A stretch of DNA of 64,000 nucleotides from Phocoena phocoena (GCF_963924675.1 NC_089226.1:54560205-54624204), one strand, 5' to 3'. Shown: positions 33,397 through 45,764, numbered from the stretch's first letter. Notes: generated by a model from the letters alone, not told the origin. Made by a program: numbers and translations.

Positions 33397-34607
33397 CTGG
33401 AACAGGTGCCTGGGCTGAGCTTTGCAGGACAAGTGGACCCCACACCTCCCCTATCACCCCATGTCCTTCATGCTGCCAAGGAACTAGGGAGCCTCTGCAA
33501 AGAGCACATCAGAGCCACCTCCTTGCCTCCTATAGCATCCCAGCCTTTGATCTCATCTTAGCTCATTCACTCAACAAACCTTCACTGGCACTGCTTTGGC
33601 CCTGTGCTGGGCAAAGAAAAAAAGCACTAACCCCCAGCTGTGCATGTATAGGCAAGACCCTTAGATGGGGTAACACTGGAGCTGGCAAGAACAGGTAGGA
33701 GGGCTATGTGACTCAGCGGGAGGGAGGACATTCCAGGTGGAACCCAAGAGATGAAAAAAAAAAATTATCGGTCTTCCCTGGTGGCGCAGTGGTTGGGAGT
33801 CCGCCTGCCGATGCAGGGGACACGGGTTCGTGCCCCGGTCTGGGAAGATCCCACATGCCACGGAGCGGCTGGGTCCGTGAGCCGTGTCTGCTGAGCCTGC
33901 GTGTCCGGAGCCTGTGCTCCGCAACGGGACAGGCCACAACAGTGAGAGGCCCGCGTACCGCAAAAAAAAAAAAAAATTTAGTTATCAAAATTTGTTGTCC
34001 AGTTGTATAAAGACCTAGGTCCTCATACACCTGGCCTTGGTCCTTCCTCCTGCCAGGTACATTCCCTTCCTTTCCCCTGAACAGCCCTATAATCAGGGAA
34101 GGCACAGATTTTATTTCAGTCACTTAAACTACAGTCCAATTTCCACAGTTGTCAACGGAGGGCCAAGATTTACAATTCAGTTGACACATACAGGTTCTAT
34201 CATGTCTCCAGACCTTCCACTCTGCCTGCCCTGAGTACCTTATCCCTGCTGCCTGGTGCTACCCAGCTCTCAAGGCCTGACTCAAAAGTCATCACTTCTA
34301 CGAAACCCACCTGACCCAAAGGACATGATGACCACCCCACATCTTGTTGTCTCAGCCCCCTGGTCCTCCTCCAGGCCCGACTGATCTGGGTCCCCTCCTC
34401 TCTGCATGCCCAGCAAGCACCACCTGATAGGAGCCCCCCAACCGGCAGGAGCTCAGAAGGGGCCCGCTAACTAAACGAAGTAACAGCACCCACCCCCACA
34501 CACATACACACCTGTGCACCAGCATGCACACGCCACACCATGAGGTGGGCACGCCACACAGGAGACTCCGCACGCACGGGTCCCGCCCGCCCCTATCGCA
34601 CACGCAC
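33397..34607 (-). other. USP35 intron 2, contains one SINE
   Basis: No exon. A CHR-type SINE sits at 33770-33976. The rest appears unique, with A/C-rich text near the exon 2 donor (+ strand 'cccacccccacacacataca'). Confidence 0.6.
33770..33976 (+). mobile_element. CHR-type SINE, short form, in USP35 intron 2
   Basis: Complete SINE (head 'gtcttccctggtggcgcagt') with A tail. It lies antisense to USP35, so its A tail does not add a sense poly(A) stretch. The flanks are A/T-rich and a target-site duplication is only weakly visible (attatc / gttatc). Confidence 0.9.
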
Positions 34608-35300
34608 CTGTGCAGGAGATGACGGCGAACAGCTCCTTGAGGCAGGGCAGGATGGCGGCGGGCTGCGCGCGCCACAGCTGCGCCAGGAGCCCGCTCACCT
34701 GCTGGGCCTGCTCCAGGAACTCCACGGCACCCTCCTCGCCGTCGGCCGGGCAGCGGAAGCGGCCGAGGCAGCGCACAAGCTGCTGGCAGAAGAGCAGGCG
34801 GTGAGGGCCGTCGGGGACGCAGCGCGGGTGCCGCGCCAGCAGCCGCGCCACCTGCGCACAGGTCGCAGGCCCCGGGCGCTCGCACACGGTGCGTAGCACC
34901 TCGCGCCGCAGCAGCGCGAACACCTCATCGGCCGAGGGCCCCTCGGGCAACAACTGCAGGCCGAGCTGTACGCAGGCCAGCGCGCGGACGCCCGGCGGCC
35001 CGGCGCCCCCCTGCAGCAGGCGCAGCACTCGGCGCGCGCTGAAAAATTCGGCGAAGACTTCTGGGTGGTGGCGGCCGGCCACGTGCAGCAGCTGGCAGCC
35101 CACGCGGCGGGGCAGCTCATCGGCGCTGCTCACGTAGAGGCGCGTGCCCAGTGCCAGCAGCGCCAGGCACTGCTCCCGCTCCAGCGGCTGCCGCGCCGCC
35201 TCCAGCACTCGGCGCACCAGTCCTTGCTTCACGCTCGCGGGGTATGATGACGTCACCACCGCCTCCAAGATCTTGTCCATGGCGGCCACGCTGCAGGGGA
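34560..35300. promoter_or_regulatory. Exonic CpG-rich block covering USP35 exon 2
   Basis: CG dinucleotides are dense ('cgcgccgcagcagcgcgaa', 'ggcgcgtgcc') across the exon and fall off just outside. It is a second CpG-dense block about 6 kb from the promoter island. Whether it has promoter activity is unknown; high coding GC alone could explain it. Confidence 0.5.
34608..35290 (-). CDS. USP35: USP35 exon 2: first coding exon, start codon at 35280
   Basis: USP35 is a ubiquitin-specific peptidase that removes ubiquitin from proteins; in human it has been linked to mitochondria/ER and to control of mitophagy and NF-kB signalling. Acceptor ccctgcag ends at 35291, ten 5'UTR bases follow, and the ATG is at 35280-35278 (MDKILEAVVTSSYP). 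Coding is 673 nt, residues 1-224 plus one base. The donor is TGC ACA G|GTGCGT. The protein is Leu/Arg/Ala-rich helical-repeat sequence, with the blocks VKQGLVRRVLEAARQPLERE near residue 18 and RAQPAAILPCLKELFAVISC at residues 203-222. The start is chosen because it matches my recollection of the human protein and makes the active-site Cys fall at 450. The exon is very GC- and CpG-rich, unlike exons 3-7. Confidence 0.97.
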
Positions 35301-36384
35301 CAGGGAGTAGGGTCACACTCTGCCCGACAGGACCGATCCCCCACGTGGTCCCCTGCGTGCTGAGGCTTGGGGGCAAGCAGCTCAACCTCTCTGGGCCTCA
35401 GTTCCCCATCTGTGAAATGGGGCAAGGATACCTACCTCCCCCGGAGGTGACGTGATGAGAAGCACAATGCCTGGCACATAATAAGCCCCAGTGGGTTGTA
35501 GTTATTGCTGATGAGCGCCTTTCATCTCACAAAGCCTACACCTGAGCCTTCCCCCTCCTCCACCCCTTTGCCCCTCGCTCCTCAGGCCTCCCTGGGGACC
35601 TCCATCGGTTCTTGGCAAGGCAGGTAAGAGCTGGATCTAGAAGCTGCTGCCAAGGTCTTGGCCAAGCCATGTCCTGTGGGGAGATGAGCTGTGCACATAC
35701 ACAAATCACACCTCCAGAAAGGAAGGGCTGACAGGGCTTCCAGAGATCCCTGGTGCACTTTATTCTGCCCCCAATCAGCTTCTTGCTCTTTCTCAAATGA
35801 CCTACCCTTTTCCTCTTTGTGTTCGTTGTGCCTTTTGCCTGAAACATCCTATCTCCCAAGACCTCCACCACTAGCACACATTCATACAACCAGGCAAAGT
35901 CCTACCCTTCCTTTAAAGCCCACTTCAAACACCCAATCCTTAATGAGAACCTCCCTGGACTTCCAGGCATGAATTCATCCGTCATCTGGACTCCTACAGC
36001 CACCTGTGGCTCTTCCTCTGTTGCAGCTGGGATCACATAGTGCGGAGTTGTACGGGTCCGAATCTCCTCCACTAAGGCAGATCATCTCACCTCTGTGCTC
36101 AACCCTGCACAGGCAGGCCCTGTCGCCTCCCAAGCCTCAGCCCACACCAGCCCCTCACTGTGGGCTCACTGTGTCCTCCCTGCCCCAGGCTTCTGCACTC
36201 GCTTTTCCCTCCCCTCCTTGCTTGGCTCACCCTGCAGAGCTCAGCTCAAACTTCTTCCACACAGAAGGCCTCTCTGACCTCCTTGTATGGGTCAAACACC
36301 CCTGTTAACAATTTCAGAGCATCCTGTCCTCCTTTATAGCACTTATCATGATTACTTGATTGGGGTCATCCTCTTCCACTATAC

Positions 36385-36490
36385 TATATAGGTTCCTGAG
36401 GGCAGGAACCAAGTCAGGTTTTGTTTACCACAGTATCCCCAGCACCTCGCACAGTGCCTGCCACACAGTAGGCATTTGTTGAATAAGCAA
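36385..36490 (+). repeat. L2 3' end relic
   Basis: In order: 'cctgagggcaggaaccaagt', 'cagtatccccagcacctcgc', 'acagtgcctgccacacagta', 'ggcatttgttgaataa'. This is the well-conserved L2 terminus. Confidence 0.85.
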
Positions 36491-38634
36491 ATGCAGAGTG
36501 TGGTGTGAGTTACTGCTACCTTATTCCTCTGAGCCATAATATACTTCCCTCTGTCCTTCCACTCCATTTTAGCTATTTTCTGGAAAACTTCATCCCAAGC
36601 TGACCCACTTTGATTCCTGATTCTCATGCTGGTTCCCACAGGTTCAGCTCCTAAAAGGCAGGACCACTTCTTTGCTTCCTTGTATAATCCCACACTAGGC
36701 AGGACCCAATATAAAGTTCAGTATACGCTAAGTGTTTAATTAAATTTATTGTCTCAGTGAAAACTACTCTACTGTTAAGACCTGGACTAGGTGTGAAGAC
36801 AAGCCAGAAATTTCCTAGATGATGGGCCAGAAACTTTTATGCAAAACCATAGATACTGTGGGACCCCAGATATGTGCCAGGCCCTATGGAGACGCTCCCT
36901 TCTCTGTCCTAGCTCTCCACCGAGACCAAACCTCCATTACTGCATGTGTTACAATGCAATGGGCACATTTGTTTCTCTCTCTCTCACCAGGCTGTGAGCT
37001 CCTTGGGGCAGGGACCAGGCTTCTTTTTCAATGGCTGGCCAGTCACTGCAGAGTAAGGTTAGACGGTGTAGCCAGGGCACAGATCAGTGGTTCCTGAATG
37101 CTGGCCTGGTTGCCTCAGAATCACCTGAGCACTTAATACAAGTTCATATGCCCAGGGCCCACCCCAAGCTTGGAATGGTGTTAGACTCTATTCTTTGAGA
37201 TTCAACCGGGATGCATTCTGCTTACCATCCAGCTTACTTATGCTCTCTGAGCCTCTATTTCCAACCCGCAGGGCTGACGTGAAGACAAATATAAAGGCTG
37301 GGCACAAGGAAGTGCTCAGAAAGTGTCAGTCCCCTTTGCTTTAGAAGCAAAGTCCTTGCTCTTAGGAGCACCCAGTTAGTCCAGTGGTGGAGACAAACAC
37401 ATTGGTAAAGAGTGCCGAAACAAGGCATACTCCCAAAAGGTCTTTAAAAGTGTCTTTAAAAATGGGTCTGCCTTCAGCCCTGGTCCACTCTTTCCTGGGC
37501 AGTCCCTTGCAGACCATCCTCCAAACCCCTACCCTGCCCTCCAGGCTAGTGGACTTAATATGCTTTCAACCCAGGATGCCAAGAAACCCTGGTACTCAGG
37601 CAACTAAGGAGAAATCCTAATCGATGAGATATTGACATCATGTGTGGAGGTAGAGGACCTGGGGGCAGGCAGAAACGGAGTTCTGGGGCTAAGGAAGGCT
37701 CTGGAAGTGGAAAGAAAATCAGACTAGGAATGAGGAGTCCTGCATTCTAGTGTGACCTGGAGTAAATCCCATTTAGTCCTGCAACTCATTGTGTGACCTT
37801 GAGCACATAATATCGTGAGCCTCTTTTCTGTAAAATGGGGATAAATGATATCAGGCTGAACCACATCAAAGGGAGGAATCAGATGCTGGCAATCTCCTAT
37901 CATTCTACCTGATACCTATCACATAAGGTGGTCTGTGCCTGGCAGCTGGGAGCTTGGTCAGTGGAGCCGTTCTGTGAGGGCTCGGATCTCCGAGGCCAGC
38001 CCTGCAGCCTCTGCACAGTCTGTGGCCTGACCACTCCAGCAAGCCCTGCCTATCTGCCCCCACTCCCACACAAGCAGTTTGAGGTCAGCTGTCACCATGG
38101 TCACCAACAAACCCACTCAGTAATATCCTGGATGCATTCATGCAAAGGGCTTTTTAGAGGAGTGGACCTCACCTGACCCATCCCAGGCCACGGAAGGGAG
38201 GCAGAACAATGCCTGCTCTCCCCACAGCATGGATGGGGAAGCCGAGGATCAACAAGGGAGAAAGACACAGCCTTGGCAGGGTGGGACTAGAACCTGCACT
38301 CATCCTCTCTAGGGGAGGAAGAAGCAGACCCCCAGTGCTCCTCGGGGGTCGGGGGGGGTTACCCTTCCTTCTAGGCTCTGGATGAGGATATGGCCTGTCG
38401 ACACTGGCTCTGACCCAAGAGACAGCTGCCCCATGCCAAGTGCCGCAGCAAACAGCAGCCATGTCCTCCCTCAGAAGAGCCTGCGTTAAAGCAGGAGACT
38501 AAGGTTCTCTGCTTTCAGAATCACCAGGTGACCTTGGGTGAGTCCCTGCTAGGACTCCTCAGCCTTCTCATCTGGAAAACAGGGACCGTTCTGAGCCTAC
38601 CACTGATGAGGTTGAGACAAGGTATAAAAAACCA

Positions 38635-38752
38635 CATGGTGGTCTAGTGGTTAAGACTCGGGGCTTTCACTGCCATGGCCCAGGTTTCAGCCCTGGTTGG
38701 GGAACTGAGATCCCTCAAGACACAAGGTCGCAGCCAAAAAAAAAAAAAAAGA
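38635..38752 (+). mobile_element. Compact SINE (same class as 7078 and 63626)
   Basis: 'ggtggtctagtggttaagac', 'actgccatggcccaggtttc', then 'ggtcgcagcc' and an A run. The head is diverged and I could not define a clean target-site duplication. Confidence 0.78.
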
Positions 38753-39471
38753 TAAGGGCCAGATAATAGATAAGAATAGGTAAGAGTCTATTCTTGGGAC
38801 ATCTGGCACTGAGAGGCAAAACCGACACAGTCCGGGAAGAAGACGAAGAGACACATACTCCTGATCCAGCTGATTCTACAAGGAATTTCATCCATTAGCC
38901 CTCGAAGCCAACTCATCATTTCCATTCTCTCCCCTGAGCTCCAGCCCCACCCAAAATCAGCTCCTCTTTACCTCTGGCCTGGACTAGCGCAGAAGCCTCT
39001 TAACCAATCTCCTTTTTCCCCTCCTCAATCCATCCTCCACTAGAGACATGTGTCCTGCAGGAGTACAGAGTCCAGGCTTCAAATCTAGTCCAGCCACTAC
39101 CCCCACTGTGGCCACAACCATCAATGCTGGTGTTTTTCCACCTCTCAGAGCCTCTGAACCCCAGAATGGGAGATGATCACCTGCCCACCCCTTAGCCTTT
39201 CCCAGCCAGTGCTGCGGCTCCTTCCCATACCCTTGGCTTATATCTCTCACTGCTGACATGACAGCCTGGGAGTCCCAGCAACACCCAGTCCGCTCCAGGA
39301 CGCACAGTTAGCACACAAGAAAATCATGATCCCTCCCCTGGAAGGCTCAGATCCCTTTAACTGTCCCTCTCAAATGACCCTCCACCTTTCCACTGTATAT
39401 TGACAGGTCTCTGTTCCTGCATAGTAGAGCCTGACTATATTCAATCTCCATCACCCATCACCCCCAAAGCA

Positions 39472-39473
<2 letters not shown>

Positions 39474-39520
<47 letters not shown>
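39474..39520. repeat. (GT)n microsatellite, about 23 units
   Basis: An uninterrupted GT tract in USP35 intron 1. Confidence 0.97.
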
Positions 39521-39522
<2 letters not shown>

Positions 39523-41498
39523 CAGCTCCAATGTCCGGCCTCACTCCCTCCCTGGGCCCCAGCTCAGACTTCCCCATCCCCCCCTGGTCTTTCGGACACA
39601 CCCTGCAAATATCATCAGATTACCTCATTAGACAATAAACTCCATCCTGCCATGCCCCTGCTCAGAACACTCAAGGCCCCCCAGCCCCTTCAGGATAAGG
39701 TCCAAACTCCCGAGCCTGACATTCAAGTCCTTTCTGTGACACTAAACTAATAAAGGGGCAGGGTGGGAGATGAACTTGACAAACTCCACTTAGTGGTGAA
39801 TCTACAGGAATTTGAGCAGTGGGCTTTTTCCCGCTCAACACTTTGGTGAAGTTTTCTCTGCTGAGAAAGGGCTTCTTCCTCTTCTTTCCTGGCAAATTCT
39901 GACTCATCCTTCAATACCCAGGTCACATGCCCCCTCCTCTGGGAAGCCTTTCCAAATCCCCCTGCAACTCAATCTTTGGGCTTTGGCTTCCAAAGGACCT
40001 CTTCGCTTCTCTCATCCCTGGGCAGTGTAACTGGATTGATTCTATGCCCATCTCCCCCACCAGGCCGGGATCTCCTTTGGTAGGAAGTAGGTCCGGTCCC
40101 CCATCTGTGCCCAGTGCCCAGCACAGGACCAGGCACAGAGGTGAAGGAGTGCCAAGTGACCGAGAGACATGTGACAGTAAGATGAGATAGAACCAAGGAT
40201 ATGATCAGAAAAGCACCTTCCAGGGACTGGCCTAACCCTTGGTCCGGTCACTGCCCCCTCATCTGCCCAGATCTGGTCTTGCATATCCATCACCCTGAGA
40301 ATCTTAAACATCAGCCAAGAAAGCCCCTACAGAGGTCACTGGATGGGCTATTCTAGAAACGACTCAAACAACCAAAGCTGAAGAAAAGGAAAACAACAAA
40401 CAAACCTGTTCCTGGTAACCCTCAGGTCAAAAGTTCACAGAATTTCATGGGACAGGGGAGGGGGCTTCAAGGGCTCACAATCTCTCCACACCCCAGAGCA
40501 CAGCAGCTCCTCCAAGCCCTAGCAATGAGGAGCCCATTTCCTTTCCTCTCTGACCCTCACACGCAGTCTCCCTCCTTTGACTCCCCAGGGTGCCTGAGCT
40601 GCCTGGCTGCCTGGGATGGGCAGGGGGTGGGGGGAGCACCAGGCTGTGCCTCCTGACACCGAGAAGTCCCTCCATCCCGCCTCCCCCAGGTCTCTAGTCA
40701 GCAGCATTTCTCTCTGTATTTTTTAACTGAACTTCTATCCAAGGCAGTCCCAGGAAGGATCCCCTCGCCATACTACTGGGAGGCACTCCTTTGGGCCAAA
40801 CTGTCGCAAGAAAAAAAAAAAAAGGTGGGGTGGAGGAAGGTTACTAGTAAAACCCAACTGCCCTTTTACCGAAGGAGAACTGAGGAGAAGGGAAGAAGGT
40901 GGGAGCATATATTCGCTTCTCAGGAAGCCAGCCCCAATGGGGGCCACCCCTCACATACCTCTGATGCCCGCGTCCCCACCCCCATCCCAGGCTTTCTGGA
41001 AGGGCGGGCACCAGGCTGACACATCGAGGTCTCTTGTTCGCAAGGGTTCTTGTAGGGGGAGTACGCCCTGGCCGAGGATGCTGAGAATAGCAGAAGCCCA
41101 TTCCAAGCGGAGGCGGCCGCTTGGCCCCTCAGTTTGCACCCCAGCTCGACCCCACCCCTCCCTCCAGTTATACCAGTGCACCCGCTCCCAGCCCAGACTA
41201 GGGCTGCGGATCCCACGAAAGGCTGGCGAGCTTCATGACACTGGGCGCCGGTGCCCTCAGCCCTGAGGGGGGCGGGGGCAGGGGCGGTATCTCTATATAC
41301 ACAATTGATGAAGGAGATTGCGGCCCAGAGAGGGGCAGCTACTCGCCCAAGGTCACACAGCCAGGCCCAGTATGCACCTAGACCTCCCGCCTCCCATTCC
41401 CGGACTCTAAAAGCCCTACGCGCGCGTCCCGGCTCTCGAACCATCTGGGTGCAGTCACTCCCTACCCCCAAGCTACACACACGCCCCAGCCCCCTTAC

Positions 41499-41900
41499 CT
41501 CTGGAACCCGAGTGGCCCCTGCCTCAGAGTCAGCTCCTGGGCGGGGCGCTCAGGCCGGGCAGGACCAGGCTGGGCCAGGCTAGGTCAGGGCGGGTCCTTT
41601 GCTTCCCCCAGAGTGGAGACGCCCTCCGCCAGGTCCCAGACGGCAGGGATGCTGCTTCCACTGAAAAGCCCAACCTCTCCACCCGCTCTGCACAAGTCTG
41701 GAACAGGGGAGCCCAACTCAGCGGCGCGGCCACTGGGCTGCGGGACGAAGTGGGGGGGAGGGGCGAGGTGCGGGAAACGGGGCGGAGCCGGAGCGGGGGG
41801 CCACCCCGCGAGCAGCCACTAGGGCCGCGTCCCCTTTAAGGCCAGCCGGCCTGAACGCTGGCGGGGGCGGGGTGGGAGCTGGACGGCTAACTGCAATGCC
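41499..41900 (-). other. USP35: Probable USP35 non-coding exon 1
   Basis: On the minus strand a good donor, CCAGAG|GTAAGG, ends a GC-rich exon at 41499. The ATG-bearing exon 2 has an acceptor only 10 bases before its start codon, so an upstream 5'UTR exon is required. This is the best donor in the CpG island. The 5' boundary (transcription start) is not visible; somewhere between about 41600 and 41900 is likely. Confidence 0.65.
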
Positions 41901-41917
41901 TTCTGGGAGATAGAGTT
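41893..41917 (-). promoter_or_regulatory. ZNF143/THAP11-like site
   Basis: The minus strand reads aactctatctcccagaag followed by gcattgc, close to the known ACTACAATTCCCAGAATGC-type element of housekeeping and bidirectional promoters. The middle TCCCAGAA core is exact apart from one flanking base; the left part is diverged. Confidence 0.5.
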
Positions 41918-41955
41918 CGAAGTCGACGTCCCGAGCTGCGAAGAGCCCACGGAGG

Positions 41956-41974
41956 ACTACAAGTTCCCGAGCGC
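41956..41974 (+). promoter_or_regulatory. Second ZNF143-like half site
   Basis: The plus strand reads actacaagttcccgagcgc, matching ACTACAATTCCC with one inserted base. It lies about 40 bp from the first site in opposite orientation. Confidence 0.4.
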
Positions 41975-42129
41975 AGCGCGCGGGTCCCGGGCCGCCACGC
42001 CCCTAGGCTGGGCTCCGGCCCTCCGCCCCCCTCGCAAAGCTGCGCTGGCCGCCCGCGGAGGGGAGGTTGCCGAGCGAGGGCAGGAGGTGGGTGCGGCGCG
42101 GCCGGGGGCACGGGGCGCAGGGAGTGCTG
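41975..42129 (+). other. KCTD21: Candidate KCTD21 non-coding exon 1
   Basis: The KCTD21 coding exon has an upstream splice acceptor, so a 5'UTR exon should lie in the CpG island. Two donors are possible: CAGGAG|GTGGGT after 42086 and GTGCTG|GTGAGG after 42129. Neither can be chosen from sequence alone, and the start of transcription is not defined. Confidence 0.4.
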
Positions 42130-44734
42130 GTGAGGGAACGGCCCACCTGGGTACCTGTCCTACCCCGAGAGGTCATCTAGCCTACCCTAGCCTCGCCATT
42201 CTCATCTGTGCAATGGGGATAGCAACGCCCGTGGCTTGGGGGGAGGGGACGTTTATGGAGAAGAAGGGGCGGAGCGGGTGGAAGGAGCCTGGAGCCTGGA
42301 TGGCTGGTGATAGTAAGAAAAGCCCGGATAATAAGGGCCGAGACTGGGGGAGGAGTCTGGTGGGTGGGGCATGGAGGGGCGGGGTTTCTAGATAAGGAGA
42401 ACACGCGTGAGATCGGAGAGGGGGCTGCAGAGTGGATGCTGAGAAAGCCAATGAGGCAAGCCTGGGATGGATTGGGTGGAATGGGCCGAAAAGCATTGGG
42501 GAGGGCGGGGTGGAGACGCAAAGACGAAAAGTATCCCTCTCGGCCCTGGAAAGCCCAGTGTCAGCAGCGCTGATATGGTTTGGGTAAGAAGTTGCCCGAA
42601 TGGGTAAATGCCTGTGGATGCACAGAACACCTTTCTTTTCTTGTGACTAGAAGTAAAGAGCCCATCCCATGAACTCTGCGTCACATATATGGGTTCATTC
42701 AATTCACACCCTGTGAAGACGGCACCATATCTCTTTACAGTTGAGGAACCTGAGGCTCAGAGAAGTAAAGTGACTTGCCTAAAGCCACCCAGGATTCCTT
42801 ACTCCAAAGAGCCCGCTTTTTTTCCCTGCACTGCACGGAGGTAGAGGTTTAATCTGTAGTGAATGGCAGGGAACAGACGAAAGTGTCCATGTGCTGCCCT
42901 TAACAGGTTGTGTGACAGGACCATCTTCCTCAACCCTTCTCAGTGCCAACCTAAGGCAACCGTCCTATGCTTATTATTAGGATGAAATGAGGTGATGGGT
43001 TTGAAAGCCATTTGTTTATAAATTATCCTTGTTGTGAGGAACAGGAAGACCATAAGGAAGAGTGGTCAAAATGAGGTGCTTGGGCCTGAGGAAAACCACA
43101 AGGTGAAGCTTGAGGGTGAGCCAAGAGGATGAAGGAAAATTCTGGAAGAGGGTGGGGGATGGTGATAGTTATTGGAAGTCTGCACCAGATGAAAGAATGC
43201 TTTGCTGTGCAAGCCAGGTCAGGTGGCTTCCCTTCTCCAGCCCACTTTTCCCAGTTGGCCAACTCCTTTAGGGGTCCATGTGTGTCACCTGAGTCTGGGA
43301 AGCACCTTTTCTCTCTGTGGTGTGGGCATAATGGAGCAGCCTGTGAGCGTCTTAGAGATATGAACTGGGCAAAACAGGGCTAAAGATACAGCTCTTGGGT
43401 GTTGGGGGAGGCCAGGAAGGGTGGTGCCCCCAGACAGTACCCAGGGCTGTGAGCCAGAGTCTTTATCTGGTGGGCTATGTAAGGTGGGGAAGACGGCTCC
43501 AGTTTATCGGGAGACACATTACTCACTTGAAGTGTTGTCATCCTTGAAATTTACCCAGCTATGCTCTGTCCATCCCCTACACACTATATTTACTTCCATG
43601 TAATTACCTGGGTCTTGCCCTGTGCCTCAGATTCCAAATTAAAACTTCAAGAGACTATTTCAAAATAAAAAGTTTTAAAAATTCAGGAGAGATTGGTAAA
43701 CCTCCCTATTGGTAGATGAGAGTCTGGGACTAGGAAAATGGATCTGACTAAATGGGAGGAGTTGTCCCCCTTCCCCTGCCTGCCTACTTCTTGGGGTACA
43801 GAGAGGGGAGATCACTGTCCTAACAGGGTGGCCAGGCACCCATTTACTTAACGAAAGTGGGCCTTGGTAAGGAGTGAGAATAAAATGCTCTGGCGATGCA
43901 AAGAAGGGAAGAATGAATTGCAGCTGAGGGGCCTGGCAGATGACTGGCATTTTCTTTGCAGTGCAGGCAGAGGGATAGCAGATGCCAAACTGCAGAGACA
44001 GGAGAGGGCCTGGCATGGTCTATAAAGTAGGGATAATAATAAGCACCTTTATCTATGAGATTAACATGCATAAAGTGCATAGCACAATAGTAACTGCTCA
44101 GTAAATGTCAGCCATTTTTATTACTGCTATTGTTGTTGTTATGATCACCATCATATGCCCAAGAATTGGTCTAGGGCCACACGGCTAATAAAGGGGCAGA
44201 GCCTGATTCAAACGTAGGCCCAGGTGATGCCAAAGCCCATGCACTTTCCTCTCCCCACAAAGCCCCTACAGTTCTTTCTACCCATCCACATCTTTGAGGG
44301 CCAGAAGTGGCCCTCTTTGTTAACATTCTTGGTAAGCCATGACAGGAGTTTCTTTTCTGCTGTAGTAGCAGAGACTCTGGGTTCAGAAGAAAGCAGGGGA
44401 AACAAGTCCTAAACAGCCATCTTCTCCCAGCCTGGATCTCGGCATGGAGACAGGCAGGCTTAGTGTTGTGGTTTCTGTGGGGGGTTTAGTCTATGTAGAA
44501 AGACCACTCGGATTTAAATGCTAACCCCTCCACCAACTGCGGGCTACTTCAGCTAAGCCCTGGTTGGCTTCCTCCAGAGCGCTGAGACGTCAGGAGAAGA
44601 TCATGAGATGCTGATGCTTCTTAGCAGTAGTAACAACATCTAATATTCATGGAATCTGGCTATTTACTGGGGCCGGGCACATTGACTGGAACTTTATATC
44701 TACAGTCCCAGGAGGCAAGTGTTCTTTTCTTGCC

Positions 44735-45160
44735 CCTTCCTTCAAAATAAAAATATTTGTAGAATTTTCAAGCCTACAGACCAGTTTAAAGAATAGCCTT
44801 TCACCCAGATGCACCGATTCACATTGCCGATTTCGCTTTTACACACGCACAATTTTTGCTAAGCTATTGAAAAGTTATAGGCATCTCCACACTTGGCCCC
44901 TAAATTCTTCAGCATGTATCTCCTAATTATAACATTCTGCAACATAACCATAACACCATTATACCTAAGAAAATTAGCAAAACTCAATATTGTCTAATAA
45001 ACAGTTGAGATTCAAATTTCTCCAACTGCCAAAAAAATCTCATGTATTTTTTTAATCAGATACAGTCAAGATTCATTCATTGCATTTAATTATATCTCTT
45101 TAAGCAACTCATTTAATCTAGATAGAGCCCCTCTACCTGTTTAAACTTATTTTATAAATA
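44735..45160. mobile_element. Old L1-like 3' fragment
   Basis: The text 'agcatgtatctcctaattat', 'cataaccataacaccattat' and 'gattcaaatttctccaactg' is that of an ancient mammalian L1 3' region (L1M/HAL1 type). The subfamily and orientation are not certain. Confidence 0.5.
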
Positions 45161-45520
45161 ATTGGGTTCAGTTTGGTTTTTTGTTTTTGTTTTTTCTGGC
45201 AATGTTGTGTACTTGCTGAATCACATTAGGAGGCATATGATACCAGAGTCCTACTATCCGTGAATGCTGTTTGATTATTGGATAAGGTAACAGCCTGATC
45301 TCTCTATAAAAGGGTAAGTTTTTCCCTCTTGTAACCAACAAGTAGTCTGTAGAGTGATTCTTTGAAACTGTCGGAATTGTGTCCAGGATAACCTTTCACT
45401 CCACATCTGTTGATGATCCTTGCCAGAATAGCAACATTGAGGGTTGCAAAATGGTAATTTGCTAATTATGTCATTCTTTGTATACTTATTAGCTGGTATT
45501 CTTTGTTACAGAATAACTTT

Positions 45521-45521
45521 T

Positions 45522-45557
<36 letters not shown>

Positions 45558-45580
45558 TCTGTGTGTGTGTGTGTGTGTGT
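45521..45580. repeat. Compound (TC)n(GT)n microsatellite
   Basis: Pure TC (45521-45540) passes directly into GT (45541-45580, with one TCT break). Confidence 0.95.
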
Positions 45581-45764
45581 TTGTCTTTCTCATTCCCTCT
45601 CCTGTCCCTCTCTTTTTTCTTTTTGGAGTAACATAGACTCATGATTATTTTTTTTTAACTCAATGTGTTATAACCTATTATCATCATTAATCTTTTTGGT
45701 GTTCAAATTATCCCAAATTTGGCCAATGAGAGTCCCTTCAGGTCTGCTCCTGTGTTTTGGTTTT

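Larger units (their letters stand above)
35291..41498 (-). other. USP35 intron 1, with old repeats
   Basis: No coding exon is seen. It contains MIR-like scraps (about 35385-35510, 37730-37930), an L2 3' end (36385-36490), a compact SINE (38635-38752), (GT)n (39474-39520) and a MIR piece near 41315-41370. The rest looks unique and is pyrimidine-rich in places. Confidence 0.55.
41400..42160. promoter_or_regulatory. Bidirectional CpG-island promoter, USP35 (-) and KCTD21 (+)
   Basis: A dense CpG region between two divergent genes. There are GC boxes (for example gggggcggggtggg at 41863-41876 and several 'ggggcgg'), no TATA box at a sensible position, and two ZNF143-site-like sequences. The human KCTD21 and USP35 genes are likewise head to head with starts very close together, which supports a shared promoter. 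Confidence 0.8.

Noticed and set aside
34352..35137. Other open frames over USP35 exon 2 on both strands
   Set aside because: Shadows caused by high GC content; the true frame is fixed by splice phases and start.
41808..41832. Possible CTCF site (gcagccactagggccgcg) in the promoter island
   Set aside because: The first half fits the core but the second half does not; too weak without binding data.
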